A stretch of 64,000 nucleotides of DNA. Origin: Pseudomonas sp. KUIN-1 (GTDB taxonomy: Bacteria > Pseudomonadota > Gammaproteobacteria > Pseudomonadales > Pseudomonadaceae). The notes under the pieces were generated by a model. It was not told the origin of the DNA and ran no database searches. It saw nothing but the letters and a program-made list of their open reading frames with translations. A program made the position numbers and the translations under genes. This document shows, one piece after another, positions 6,283 to 15,224 of the stretch (within the stretch, counting starts at the first letter, position 1; every line of letters starts with the position of its first letter). The stretch covers positions 372,001 through 436,000 of the forward strand of contig NZ_AP020337.1 of NCBI RefSeq assembly GCF_009176725.1. The letters run 5' to 3'.

Positions 6283-9200
6283 AAGGGAATTTCAATTTAT
6301 CCGAGTGGGCCATCAAGCATCAGTCGTTCGTCTGGTATCTGATGTTCGTCGCGCTGTTGATGGGCGTGTTTTCCTACATGAAGCTGGGGCGCGAGGAAGA
6401 CCCGTCCTTCACCATCAAGACCATGATTATCCAGACCCGCTGGCCGGGCGCGACGGTGGACGAGACCCTCGAGCAGGTCACCGACCGCATCGAGAAGAAG
6501 CTCGAAGAGCTGGACTCGCTGGACTACGTGAAGAGCTATACCCGACCGGGCGAGTCCACGGTCTTTGTGTACCTGCGTGACACCACCAGTGCCAAGGCGA
6601 TACCGGAGATCTGGTATCAGGTGCGCAAGAAGGTCGATGACATCCGTGGCCAGTTCCCGCAGGGGCTGCAAGGCCCGTCGTTCAACGACGAGTTCGGCGA
6701 TGTGTACGGCTCGATCTATGCGTTTACCGCAGACGGTTTCTCGATGCGTCAGTTGCGTGACTACGTCGAGAAGGTTCGCGCCGACATCCGCGACGTGCCC
6801 GGCCTGGGCAAGGTCGAGATGATCGGTCAGCAGGACGAAGTGGTGTACCTGAACTTCTCGACACGCAAACTCGCGGCACTGGGCATCGACCAGAGCCAGG
6901 TGGTGCAAAGCCTGCAATCGCAGAACGCGGTGACGCCTGCCGGGGTGATCGAAGCCGGGCCGGAGCGGATTTCGGTACGCACCTCCGGGCAGTTCGCTTC
7001 CGAGAAGGATCTGGCTGCAGTCAATCTGCGCATCAATGACCGTTTTTACCGTCTGAGCGACATTGCTGACATCACCCGTGGCTACACCGATCCGCCCAAG
7101 CCGCTGTTCCGCTTCGATGGCAAACCGGCGATCGGCCTGGCCATCGCGATGCAGAAGGGCGGCAATATCCAGTCGTTCGGCAAGGCGCTGCATGAACGTA
7201 TGGACTCTACGACGGCGGAGCTGCCAGTCGGCATTGGCGTGCACAAGGTGTCGGATCAGGCCGAAGTGGTGAACAAGGCCGTGGGCGGCTTCACCAGCGC
7301 GTTGTTCGAGGCGGTGATTATCGTGCTGTTGGTCAGCTTCGTCAGCCTCGGGTTTCGCGCGGGGTTGGTGGTCGCGTGCTCGATTCCGCTGGTACTGGCG
7401 ATGGTGTTTGTGTTCATGGAATACAGCGGCATCACCATGCAACGGATTTCCCTCGGCGCGCTGATCATCGCCCTCGGCCTGTTGGTGGATGACGCCATGA
7501 TTACCGTGGAAATGATGGTCACACGGCTGGAAATGGGGGAATCCAAGGAGCAGGCCGCGACGTACGCCTACACCTCGACCGCGTTCCCGATGCTCACCGG
7601 TACGCTGGTGACCGTGGCCGGCTTTGTGCCGATCGGTCTGAACAACAGCTCGGCGGGGGAATACACCTTCACGCTGTTTGCCGTGATTGCCGTGGCGATG
7701 CTGGTGTCGTGGGTGGTTGCCGTGTTGTTTGCGCCGGTGATCGGCGTGCATATCCTGAGCGCCAACATCAAACCCAAATCCGAAGAACCGGGGCGCATAG
7801 GCCGGGCATTCAACGGCAGCATGCTTTGGGCCATGCGTCATCGCTGGCTGGCGATTGCCATCACGGTAGGGTTGTTCGCCGCGTCGCTGTTCTCCATGCA
7901 GTTCGTGCAGAACCAGTTCTTCCCGTCTTCGGACCGCCCGGAAATTCTGGTCGACCTGAACCTGCCGCAGAACGCCTCGATCAACGAGACGCGCAAGGTG
8001 GTGGATCGTTTTGAAGCGAGCCTCAATGACGATCCGGACATCGAGCGCTGGAGCACCTACATCGGCCAGGGTGCGTTGCGTTTTTACCTGCCACTCGATC
8101 AGCAACTGGAAAATCCGTTCTACGCCCAGCTGGTCATTGTCAGCAAAGGCCTGGAAGAGCGCGGCGCGTTGACTGCCCGTCTGCAAAAGCGCCTGCGTGA
8201 TGACTTCGTCGGCATCGGGTCGTATGTGCAGGCGCTGGAAATGGGCCCGCCGGTGGGTCGTCCGTTGCAGTATCGCGTCAGCGGCGAGAACATCGACAAG
8301 GTGCGTCAGCACGCTATCGAACTGGCCACGCTGCTCGACCACAACCCGCATGTAGGCGAAGTGATCTACGACTGGAACGAGCCGGGCAAGGTGCTGCGCA
8401 TCGACATCAACCAGGACAAGGCCCGGCAGTTGGGTCTGTCGTCCGAGGACGTCGCCAAGCTGATGAACAGCGTGGTCAGCGGCTCTACCGTGACTCAGGT
8501 GCGTGATGACATCTACCTGATCAACGTGGTCGGCCGTGCTGAAGACGCCGAGCGGGGTACGCCGGAAACCCTGCAGAACCTGCAAATCGTGACACCGACC
8601 GGCACGTCGATCCCGCTGCTGGCGTTTGCCACCGTCGGTTACGAGCTGGAGCAGCCATTGGTCTGGCGCCGCGATCGAAAGCCGACCATCACTGTGAAAG
8701 GCGCCGTCCGCGACGCGATTCAGCCGACTGATCTGGTCAAGCAGTTGCAACCGGAAATCGACAAGTTTGCCGCGGGTCTGCCGGTCGGCTACAAGGTTGC
8801 AACCGGCGGTACGGTCGAAGAAAGCAGCAAGGCACAGGGGCCGATTGCCAGCGTTGCGCCGCTGATGCTGTTCCTCATGGCGACTTTCCTGATGATTCAG
8901 TTGCACAGCATTCAGAAGATGTTCCTGGTGGCCAGTGTCGCGCCCCTCGGCCTGATAGGCGTGGTGCTTGCGCTGATCCCGACGGGGACGCCGCTGGGGT
9001 TCGTGGCGATTCTCGGGGTGCTGGCGCTGATCGGCATCATCATCCGCAACTCGGTGATTCTGGTGACCCAGATCGATGCCTATGAGAAAAGTGGTTATCT
9101 GCCGTGGGACGCCGTGGTCGAAGCCACCGAGCATCGCCGTCGTCCGATCCTGCTGACCGCGGCTGCGGCCAGCCTGGGCATGATTCCAATCGCCCGTGAG

Positions 9201-9380
9201 GTGTTCTGGGGGCCGATGGCCTACGCCATGATCGGCGGCATCATCATCGCCACGCTGCTGACCCTGCTGTTCCTGCCCGCGTTGTACGTGGCCTGGTACC
9301 GCATCAAGGAGCCGACCGACGAACAGCGTCGCGAAGCGGCTGACAAGGATGGCGGCGAGCACGCGCAGCCGGCGCATTGA
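6279..9380 (+). CDS. triC: RND family efflux permease, TriC-like
   Basis: This is the proton-driven inner-membrane pump of the operon, 1033 aa and close to the family's usual length. It shows the RND layout: TM1 near residue 20 (WYLMFVALLMGVFSYMKLG), a large periplasmic porter loop, a cluster of helices near 335-500, a second loop, and a final helix cluster near 865-1010. The proton-relay pair is present in TM4 (ALGLLVDDAMITVEMM). The ATG at 6279 overlaps triB by ATGA. It belongs to the HAE-1-like branch found with two adaptors, so drug or detergent export is likely. The C-terminus is a hydrophilic tail. Confidence 0.9.
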   Translation: MKGNFNLSEWAIKHQSFVWYLMFVALLMGVFSYMKLGREEDPSFTIKTMIIQTRWPGATVDETLEQVTDRIEKKLEELDSLDYVKSYTRPGESTVFVYLRDTTSAKAIPEIWYQVRKKVDDIRGQFPQGLQGPSFNDEFGDVYGSIYAFTADGFSMRQLRDYVEKVRADIRDVPGLGKVEMIGQQDEVVYLNFSTRKLAALGIDQSQVVQSLQSQNAVTPAGVIEAGPERISVRTSGQFASEKDLAAVNLRINDRFYRLSDIADITRGYTDPPKPLFRFDGKPAIGLAIAMQKGGNIQSFGKALHERMDSTTAELPVGIGVHKVSDQAEVVNKAVGGFTSALFEAVIIVLLVSFVSLGFRAGLVVACSIPLVLAMVFVFMEYSGITMQRISLGALIIALGLLVDDAMITVEMMVTRLEMGESKEQAATYAYTSTAFPMLTGTLVTVAGFVPIGLNNSSAGEYTFTLFAVIAVAMLVSWVVAVLFAPVIGVHILSANIKPKSEEPGRIGRAFNGSMLWAMRHRWLAIAITVGLFAASLFSMQFVQNQFFPSSDRPEILVDLNLPQNASINETRKVVDRFEASLNDDPDIERWSTYIGQGALRFYLPLDQQLENPFYAQLVIVSKGLEERGALTARLQKRLRDDFVGIGSYVQALEMGPPVGRPLQYRVSGENIDKVRQHAIELATLLDHNPHVGEVIYDWNEPGKVLRIDINQDKARQLGLSSEDVAKLMNSVVSGSTVTQVRDDIYLINVVGRAEDAERGTPETLQNLQIVTPTGTSIPLLAFATVGYELEQPLVWRRDRKPTITVKGAVRDAIQPTDLVKQLQPEIDKFAAGLPVGYKVATGGTVEESSKAQGPIASVAPLMLFLMATFLMIQLHSIQKMFLVASVAPLGLIGVVLALIPTGTPLGFVAILGVLALIGIIIRNSVILVTQIDAYEKSGYLPWDAVVEATEHRRRPILLTAAAASLGMIPIAREVFWGPMAYAMIGGIIIATLLTLLFLPALYVAWYRIKEPTDEQRREAADKDGGEHAQPAH

Positions 9381-9389
9381 GTCTGGCGT

Positions 9390-9418
9390 GCCCTGCCGCC
9401 TGTGACAGGGGGCAGGGC
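9390..9418. terminator. Terminator-like hairpin after triC
   Basis: An 8-bp GC-rich stem GCCCTGCC (9390-9397) pairs with GGCAGGGC (9411-9418). It lies between the ends of two convergent genes. There is no clear U-run on either strand, so efficiency is uncertain. Confidence 0.45.
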
Positions 9419-9432
9419 TGCTGACGCGGTAA

Positions 9433-9930
9433 TCAGTCGTTTCCGTCGGCGTCTTCGGCGTCGATCATGGACAGGCTGAGATTGGCGAACCGTACAGGGC
9501 CGTACGGTGAGGCCAGTCTTGAGTTTGAAAATGCGAGGATAAAAGCTTCTGACGGAGCCGATACGTTCAGGAAGAAGTCATCAAGCAATTCTCCGAACTT
9601 GATATCGCCGGAAATGTGTTCCCATTTGTGGGTTGCGAGGCCGATGACCGGGGATAGATTCATCGCGCCTTCCTGATTGTAGCCACCCACGGCTATAACA
9701 AAAAGTACCTCATCTATGCGCAGGTCTGCGCTCATCACATCGAATTCGATATGCAGGGTCTTCGCCCGCAGATCGACGATGGACTGGCTGATTGCCACTC
9801 CAATGTTCAGTTTAATGCTTTGACCTGCGCCTTCCCCCATGGGCTTGAAGTCTGGCTCAAAGTCCTCCGGTGTTACCCAGTGGGCAAGGCCGTCGCTGAA
9901 GTCGCCGTTCTGCACATATTCATTCGCCAT
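9433..9930 (-). CDS. Hypothetical beta-rich protein with carbohydrate-binding-module-like start
   Basis: The protein is 165 aa from the ATG at 9930 (MANEYVQNG), with AAAGGAAC upstream. A longer frame to 9981 lacks such a site. It is acidic, with no signal peptide or membrane segment. The start VQNGDFSDGLAHW is the strand pattern seen at the N-terminus of jelly-roll carbohydrate-binding modules, and alternating strands continue through the body. I do not recognise a specific family. It stands alone between the efflux operon and a methyltransferase, both separated from it by hairpins or gaps. Confidence 0.65.
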   Translation of the reverse strand: MANEYVQNGDFSDGLAHWVTPEDFEPDFKPMGEGAGQSIKLNIGVAISQSIVDLRAKTLHIEFDVMSADLRIDEVLFVIAVGGYNQEGAMNLSPVIGLATHKWEHISGDIKFGELLDDFFLNVSAPSEAFILAFSNSRLASPYGPVRFANLSLSMIDAEDADGND

Positions 9931-10067
9931 GATCAGTTCCTTTGATCGGTTGATGTCAGGTCCATTGTCAGCCGTATGCAAGTACTGCTGTGCAACGATG
10001 CTAAAGCTTGCGTGGCCAGGGCGATACTGTCAGAAGTAACAGCACACCGGCTTCACAACGCCGGACA

Positions 10068-10694
10068 TCACTGACGCCGCCAGACACTCGCCAGCCATGG
10101 TTGCTGCTCCCTCGGCAGCCCGGCGGGACGGTAGTAGTGCTCCAGTTCGACAAAGCCGGCTTCGGTCAGCAATTTTCGCCATGATTCCAGGTCGTGATAA
10201 GCGCCGTAACGTTCGCCGTTCCAGCCTTCCTGATTCTCACCGCGCGGATTGGAGCTGAACAGCACGCCGCCCGGTTTGAGCGTGGCATGCAACTGACGCA
10301 GGACGCGCGGCAGCTCCTGTTTGGGGATGTGGAATAACACTGCGTTGGCGAAGAGGCCATCGAAGCGGCCTTGCGGCAGGTCGAGTTCGAGGAAGTTTTG
10401 CTGCAACACTTCGCAGCCGGTCTCGGCGCGGGCCATCTCGGCGAAACGTTCGGAGCCGTCGAGCCCGACCGCCACATGGCCCATCGCGGTAAACGCCTTC
10501 AGATCACGCCCCGGCCCGCAGCCGAAGTCGAGAATCTGCCAGGGTGTCGGTCCTTCGATATGGCGCAGCAGCGCGTCGATATTCTGGCTGACATCGTGGT
10601 CGCGGGTGCCTGCGCGGAAGTCGTCGGCCACGCTGTTGTAGTTGCCGAGCGTCGCGGCGGTGATCTGCGCAAGGGTCTGTGGGTCGAGTTTCAT
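10068..10694 (-). CDS. Class I SAM-dependent methyltransferase, substrate unknown
   Basis: This 208-aa Rossmann methyltransferase has the SAM motif I ILDFGCGPGRD near residue 55. The acidic post-I residue is in VGLDGS, motif II lies around DGLFANAVLFH, and motif III is LKPGGVLF. The start is the ATG at 10694 (MKLDPQT); the TTG just before it is an alternative. The C-terminal part (WRKLLTEAGFVELEHYYRP) is typical of UbiE/BioC-like small-molecule methyltransferases, but no substrate can be named. It is leftward, 57 bp downstream of metI, and could be the last gene of that transcript. Confidence 0.85.
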   Translation of the reverse strand: MKLDPQTLAQITAATLGNYNSVADDFRAGTRDHDVSQNIDALLRHIEGPTPWQILDFGCGPGRDLKAFTAMGHVAVGLDGSERFAEMARAETGCEVLQQNFLELDLPQGRFDGLFANAVLFHIPKQELPRVLRQLHATLKPGGVLFSSNPRGENQEGWNGERYGAYHDLESWRKLLTEAGFVELEHYYRPAGLPREQQPWLASVWRRQ

Positions 10695-10750
10695 CAAGGG
10701 CGGTCCGGTAAGGGAAGACCGCCAATATACCCTCGCTGCGTGGCGGCTGC

Positions 10751-11395
10751 TCAGCGCCTGTCGAAGCTGCGTGCCAATCGGTCGCCGCCCAGCTGCACCA
10801 GCGCGACGACCGCAACCAGCAAGACGATCACGGTCAGCATCACCTGCGTGTCGAAGCGCTGATAGCCATAGCGATAGGCAATATCGCCCAACCCGCCTGC
10901 GCCGATGGCACCGGCCATGGCCGATGAATTGATCATCGTCACCAGCGTGATGGTAAAGCCGCCGACGATGCCGGGCCGCGCTTCCGGCAGCAGCACGTGC
11001 CAGATGATGTGCCAGCGACGACAGCCCATCGCCTGCGCCGCCTCGACCAAACCATGATCGACCTCGCGCAGGCTCACTTCGGCGATCCGCGCAAAGAACG
11101 GCGTGGCGGCAATGGTCAGCGGCACGACGGCTGCCCAGACCCCATAGGTGGTGCCGACAATCATCCGGGTGAACGGAATCAGTGCGACCATCAGGATCAA
11201 GAACGGAATCGAGCGAAACAGGTTCACGAAGCCGCCCAGCACGCGGTTGATCCCCGGTGCTGCGTAGATGCCGCCTTTGGAACTGGTCACCAGAATCACC
11301 GCCAGCGGGATGCCCAGCAGCAGTGCGATCAATGACGACACACCGACCATCAGGAAGGTGTCGAGGGTGCCTTGCAGCAAGCGATCAACCCACAT
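10751..11395 (-). CDS. metI: Methionine/organosulfur ABC transporter permease
   Basis: This 214-aa inner-membrane permease of the MetNIQ-type importer has five hydrophobic segments. The ATP-binding-protein docking loop reads [20 protein letters not shown]. The start is the ATG at 11395 ([13 protein letters not shown]), which overlaps the 3' end of metN by about 11 nt. An open frame continues upstream only as a shadow of metN. Neighbours metN and metQ complete the transporter. The adjacent SfnB-type and LLM monooxygenase genes suggest the system imports sulfonate or other organosulfur compounds rather than only methionine. Confidence 0.88.
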   Translation of the reverse strand: MWVDRLLQGTLDTFLMVGVSSLIALLLGIPLAVILVTSSKGGIYAAPGINRVLGGFVNLFRSIPFLILMVALIPFTRMIVGTTYGVWAAVVPLTIAATPFFARIAEVSLREVDHGLVEAAQAMGCRRWHIIWHVLLPEARPGIVGGFTITLVTMINSSAMAGAIGAGGLGDIAYRYGYQRFDTQVMLTVIVLLVAVVALVQLGGDRLARSFDRR

Positions 11396-12515
11396 AACCC
11401 AATACCTCCGCGCGTGGCGCCAGTGTGCGGGCGCGCGCCAGTAGCTCGTCCCGACTGTGTGGCGAGCCGGCAACCGACAGAATGAGATGCCCGATGGCCC
11501 GGTCCTGAATGCGCTCGACGCCGCCTTGCAGCAACTCCACCTTGCCGCCCAGTGCCGTGAACAGCGCCGCCAGATCCGGCCCTTCAGCGCTGACGCCGGT
11601 GAAATGCACGTCCAGCAGCAGGGCCGCATCGGGTCGTTGCGGCTGATCGCTCAGGCGCTCGGCCCACTCTTTCGGCAGTCCGGTTTGCAGCGGCGCCAGC
11701 AGGGTTTTGCTGACGTCGTGCTGCGGGTCGCCAAACACCTGCCATACCGGCCCCTGCTCGACGATTCGTCCCTGTTCCAGCACCACGACGCGGTGACAGA
11801 TATCACGGATGACCGCCATTTCATGGGTGATCAGCACGATGGTCAGGCCCAGGCGCTGGTTGATCTCGCGCAGCAGGCCGAGGATCGACTGGGTGGTTTC
11901 CGGGTCCAGTGCCGAAGTGGCTTCGTCGCACAACAGAATCGCCGGGTCGTGCACCAGCGCGCGAGCGATGCCGACACGCTGTTTCTGCCCGCCGGACAGT
12001 TGCGCGGGATACGCCTTGTGCTTGTCCTGCAACCCCACCAGCTCCAGCAACTGCGCGACCTTGCGCGCGCGTTGCTCCCTGGGCACGCCGGCGACCTTGA
12101 GCGGCAGCTCGACGTTCTGCCAGACGTTCTTGGCCGACATCAGGTTGAAGTGCTGGAAGATCATGCCGATGCGTCGGCGCAGCTCCACCAGCTTGTCTTC
12201 GTCGAACTCACCGATGTCCACCTGATCGATCAATACGCGACCGTTGCTCGGTTGCTCCAGGCGATTGATGGTGCGGATCAACGAGGATTTGCCTGCGCCG
12301 CTGCGGCCGATGATGCCGAAGATCTCGCCGTGCTGGACGGCCAGATCGATATTGCCCAGCGCCTCCACCGGGCCTTGCTTGCCGTGATAGGTCTTGCCCA
12401 GGTTGATGAAGCGCACATGCGCGCGATTCAACTCCGGATGCAGCTCGGCCTGTTGCGCCCGTTGACCTGCGCCCGTTGTGTCGAGTGGCCGTTGGCGTTG
12501 CGCGGTTGCGGTCAT
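11385..12515 (-). CDS. metN: Methionine-type ABC transporter ATP-binding protein with NIL domain
   Basis: This 376-aa ATPase powers the importer. Walker A is GRSGAGKSS, the signature is [15 protein letters not shown], Walker B is [12 protein letters not shown], and the switch His is in LITHEMAV. The C-terminal ~90 residues (LLLDVHFTG... to [12 protein letters not shown]) form a NIL/ACT-like regulatory domain, which in E. coli MetN binds methionine and inhibits transport. The ATG at 12515 overlaps the metQ stop by ATGA. A GTG three codons upstream is less likely. An N-terminal stretch of about 35 aa precedes the ATPase core. Confidence 0.9.
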   Translation of the reverse strand: MTATAQRQRPLDTTGAGQRAQQAELHPELNRAHVRFINLGKTYHGKQGPVEALGNIDLAVQHGEIFGIIGRSGAGKSSLIRTINRLEQPSNGRVLIDQVDIGEFDEDKLVELRRRIGMIFQHFNLMSAKNVWQNVELPLKVAGVPREQRARKVAQLLELVGLQDKHKAYPAQLSGGQKQRVGIARALVHDPAILLCDEATSALDPETTQSILGLLREINQRLGLTIVLITHEMAVIRDICHRVVVLEQGRIVEQGPVWQVFGDPQHDVSKTLLAPLQTGLPKEWAERLSDQPQRPDAALLLDVHFTGVSAEGPDLAALFTALGGKVELLQGGVERIQDRAIGHLILSVAGSPHSRDELLARARTLAPRAEVLGYVG

Positions 12516-13300
12516 TCTTTCCACCCGGCCTGGTAAAGCTTGCCGTTGACCTTGTCCAGTGAGGCGCGGACGACCGGCGAGTGCTGATAAATGTCGACGA
12601 ATTTCGCCAGACGCGGATCATCCTTGTGGTCAGGCTTGATCACGAACTGGATCACGTATTCCGGGTGATCCAGACCGTCGAACAGGATCGCCGAGTCGGC
12701 GGAAAAGGTCTTGGCCAGACGGATGTAGGCGGGGTAGCCCTGCACCAGATCGGCATCGTCGTAGGCTCGCACCAGTTGCACGGCTTCGACCTGAATGAGC
12801 TTGAGTTTTTTCGGGTTGGCGGTGATGTCTTCCTCGGTGGCCTTGTAGCCGACACCTTCCTTGAGCGTGATCAGCCCGGCCTTGGCCAACAGTTGCAGGC
12901 CGCGTCCGCTGTTGATCGGGTCATTGGCGATGGCCACTGTAGCGCCGGTCGGCAGTTCGTCGAAGCGCTTGTACTTCTTCGAGTACAGACCCACGTTGTT
13001 GATGATTCCCGGGGCGTAGGGCACCAGGCCGAACCCGGCGGCTTCGTTGGCATTGGTCAGAAACGGGATGTGCTGAAAGTAGTTCACGTCGATATCGCCA
13101 GCAGCGAGGCTGACGTTGGGCGCGATCCAGTCGGTGAACTCTACCAGCTCGACCTTCAGGCCCTGCCTGGCGGCTTCTTCGACAGCGGCTTCCAGCGGTA
13201 TGGCGAAAGCTGCCGTGGTGCCGACCTTCAGGGGTTTGTCGTCGGCGTAAGCGGTCAGGGTCAACAGGCCGAGGGCCAGTGCAGCGAGTGTTTTGCTCAT
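12512..13300 (-). CDS. metQ: MetQ/NlpA-family substrate-binding protein
   Basis: This 262-aa periplasmic binding protein has a Sec signal peptide ending at about residue 19 ([12 protein letters not shown]). It has no lipobox Cys, unlike E. coli MetQ, so it should be a soluble periplasmic protein. NlpA-family landmarks are [26 protein letters not shown] and [16 protein letters not shown]. It is the first gene of metQNI, with the ATG at 13300. Upstream lies a tandem repeat rather than a normal promoter region, so expression may depend on read-through from the oxidoreductase genes. Confidence 0.88.
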   Translation of the reverse strand: MSKTLAALALGLLTLTAYADDKPLKVGTTAAFAIPLEAAVEEAARQGLKVELVEFTDWIAPNVSLAAGDIDVNYFQHIPFLTNANEAAGFGLVPYAPGIINNVGLYSKKYKRFDELPTGATVAIANDPINSGRGLQLLAKAGLITLKEGVGYKATEEDITANPKKLKLIQVEAVQLVRAYDDADLVQGYPAYIRLAKTFSADSAILFDGLDHPEYVIQFVIKPDHKDDPRLAKFVDIYQHSPVVRASLDKVNGKLYQAGWKE

Positions 13301-13368
13301 GATGCGGTCCTTTTAAAAATCCCTAAGTCTCGTCCCCACGCCTTGTGCTTATCGCTCCCACAAGACCT

Positions 13369-13880
13369 GTGTACAACGCCAAGCGCTTCAGCGTGGGGGC
13401 GCATGTCGTCATCAAATACGGCGGCGTGCCGTCCCCGCAGCACATCGGTCCTGTGGGAGCGAGCTTGCTCGCGAATAGGCCAGTGCAGCCACAGAAAACA
13501 GGGCGTCTGGACAATCGCTTTCGCGAGCAAGCTCGCTCCCACAAAATTTGTGTACAACGCCAAGCGCTTCAGCGTGGGGGCGCATGTCGTCATCAAATAC
13601 GGCGGCGTGCCGTCCCCGCAGCACATCGGTCCTGTGGGAGCGAGCTTGCTCGCGAATAGGCCAGTGCAGACACAAAAAACAGGGCGTCTGGACAATCGCT
13701 TTCGCGAGCAAGCTCGCTCCCACAAAGCCTGTGTACAACGCCAAGCGCTTCAGCGTGGGGGCGCATGTCGTCATCAACTACGCCGGTGTGCCGCCCCCGC
13801 AGCGCATCGCTCCCACAAAGCCTGTGTACAACGCCAAGCGCTTCAGCGTGGGGCGCATGTCTTCATCAAATATGTCGGTG
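13369..13880. repeat. 181-bp tandem repeat carrying REP pairs, merging with the end of the LLM gene
   Basis: The block starting GTACAACGCCAAGCGCTTCA recurs at 13371, 13552 and 13733 (period 181) and at 13826 (period 93). Each full unit contains an inverted pair of REP palindromes (GGGAGCGAGCTTGCTCGCG and its complement) about 75 bp apart, which is a REPIN. The third unit lacks the REP pair. The last, leftmost-diverged copy runs into the 3' end of the leftward monooxygenase gene. No protein is convincing here, although the palindromes leave frames open. Confidence 0.88.
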
Positions 13881-15224
13881 TGCAGCCCCGGCATGCCGTT
13901 GCGGTAAACGGTCGGTGCCTTGCGGAAACAGTTTTTTGCGCAAGCTGCCCTCCTGGTAAGCGGTTTTGTATGAGCCCCGGCGTTGCAGCTCCGGGATCAC
14001 CAGGTCAATGAAGTCCTCGTAACTTTCCGGGGTGACGATGCGGGTCAGGTTGAAGCCGTCCAGGCCGGTTTCCTCGATCCACGATTCGAGCTCGTCGGCG
14101 ACCTGTTTGGGCGAGCCGATCAAGGTGATGTAACGGCCGCCCAAGGCGTGCTGGTCGAGCAGTTTCTGGCGCGTCCAGTCGTTGTTTTTCAGGTTTTTGG
14201 TCGCGGACTGAATGGCGTTGTTTTTCACGTACTGAATGGGTTCGTCCAGTTCGTACTGAGAAAAATCGATGCCCGTAGAAGCAGCGAAGTGCGCCACGCC
14301 GGCTTCGGCGCTGGCATGGCGGCGGTATTCGGCGTGTTTCTCCCGAGCCAGTGCTTCGGTGGCCGCGACGATCACGTTCAGGCCCATGAACACCTTGATG
14401 TCCTCCGGGTTGCGCCCGGCCTGCACGGCACTGGCGCGCACCTTGTCGACCTGCTCGCGGGTCGCGGCCTTGTTCTGACCGCTGATGAACACACACTCGG
14501 CGTTCTGTCCGGCAAACTGCAGGCCGCGCTCCGAGCTGCCAGCCTGAAACAGCACCGGCGTGCGTTGCGGCGACGGTTCGCAGAGGTGATAACCCTCGAC
14601 CTGATAGAACTCGCCCTGATGCCGGACCTTGTGGACCTTGCCTGGCTGGGCGTAGACGCGTTGCTCGCGGTCGTTGATCACGGCATCGTCTTCCCAGCTG
14701 CCTTCCCAGAGCTTGTACAGCACCTCCAGGTACTCGTCGGCCTGATCGTAACGGCGGTCATGTTCGTTCTGCTCGCTGAGGCCCATGGCCCGCGCTGCGC
14801 TGTCGAGGTAACCGGTGACGATGTTCCAGCCCACCCGGCCACGGCTCAGGTGATCCAGTGTCGACATGCGCCTGGCGAACAGATAGGGCGCGTCGTAGGT
14901 CAGGTTGGCGGTCAGGCCGAAGCCCAGGTGTCTGGTGACCCCGGCCATGGCCGAGACCAGCAGCAGCGGGTCGTTGACCGGTAACTGGATCGCCTCCTTG
15001 AGGGTGACGTCCACCGAGTTCTGATAGACGTCATACACGCCCACGATGTCGGCGATGAACAGGCCGTCGAACAGCCCGCGTTCCAGCAGTTTTGCCAGCT
15101 CAGTCCAGTATTCCAGGCTGTTGAATTGCGTCGAGGTGTCGCGTGGATGGGTCCACAGGCCATGGTTGATATGGCCGATGCAGTTCATGTTGAACGCATT
15201 GAGGAGGATCTTTTTACGCGCCAT
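13866..15224 (-). CDS. LLM-class flavin-dependent monooxygenase (NtaA/SnaA/DszA family)
   Basis: This 452-aa FMNH2-dependent monooxygenase is of the nitrilotriacetate/dibenzothiophene-sulfone group. These enzymes cleave C-S or C-N bonds with reduced flavin from a partner reductase. Family landmarks are the start LLNAFNMNCIGHINHGLW, GRVGWNIVTGYLDSAARAMG, RYDQADEYLEVLYKLWEGSW, and VLFQAGSSERGLQFAG. The ATG at 15224 overlaps the stop of the upstream oxidoreductase by one base. Gene context (two SfnB-type genes and a MetNIQ importer) indicates organosulfur catabolism under sulfate limitation. The last codons overlap a tandem repeat unit. Confidence 0.87.
   Translation of the reverse strand: MARKKILLNAFNMNCIGHINHGLWTHPRDTSTQFNSLEYWTELAKLLERGLFDGLFIADIVGVYDVYQNSVDVTLKEAIQLPVNDPLLLVSAMAGVTRHLGFGLTANLTYDAPYLFARRMSTLDHLSRGRVGWNIVTGYLDSAARAMGLSEQNEHDRRYDQADEYLEVLYKLWEGSWEDDAVINDREQRVYAQPGKVHKVRHQGEFYQVEGYHLCEPSPQRTPVLFQAGSSERGLQFAGQNAECVFISGQNKAATREQVDKVRASAVQAGRNPEDIKVFMGLNVIVAATEALAREKHAEYRRHASAEAGVAHFAASTGIDFSQYELDEPIQYVKNNAIQSATKNLKNNDWTRQKLLDQHALGGRYITLIGSPKQVADELESWIEETGLDGFNLTRIVTPESYEDFIDLVIPELQRRGSYKTAYQEGSLRKKLFPQGTDRLPQRHAGAAHRHI

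Noticed and set aside
6297..9377. 1026-codon frame antisense to the RND pump
   Set aside because: Codon-bias shadow of a high-GC gene. The product is His/Arg/Gln-rich without any domain.
13297..14011. Several overlapping frames across the 181-bp repeat, including a 476-codon forward frame
   Set aside because: They are antisense to metQ and the repeat, show repeat-derived peptides only, and have no start signals.
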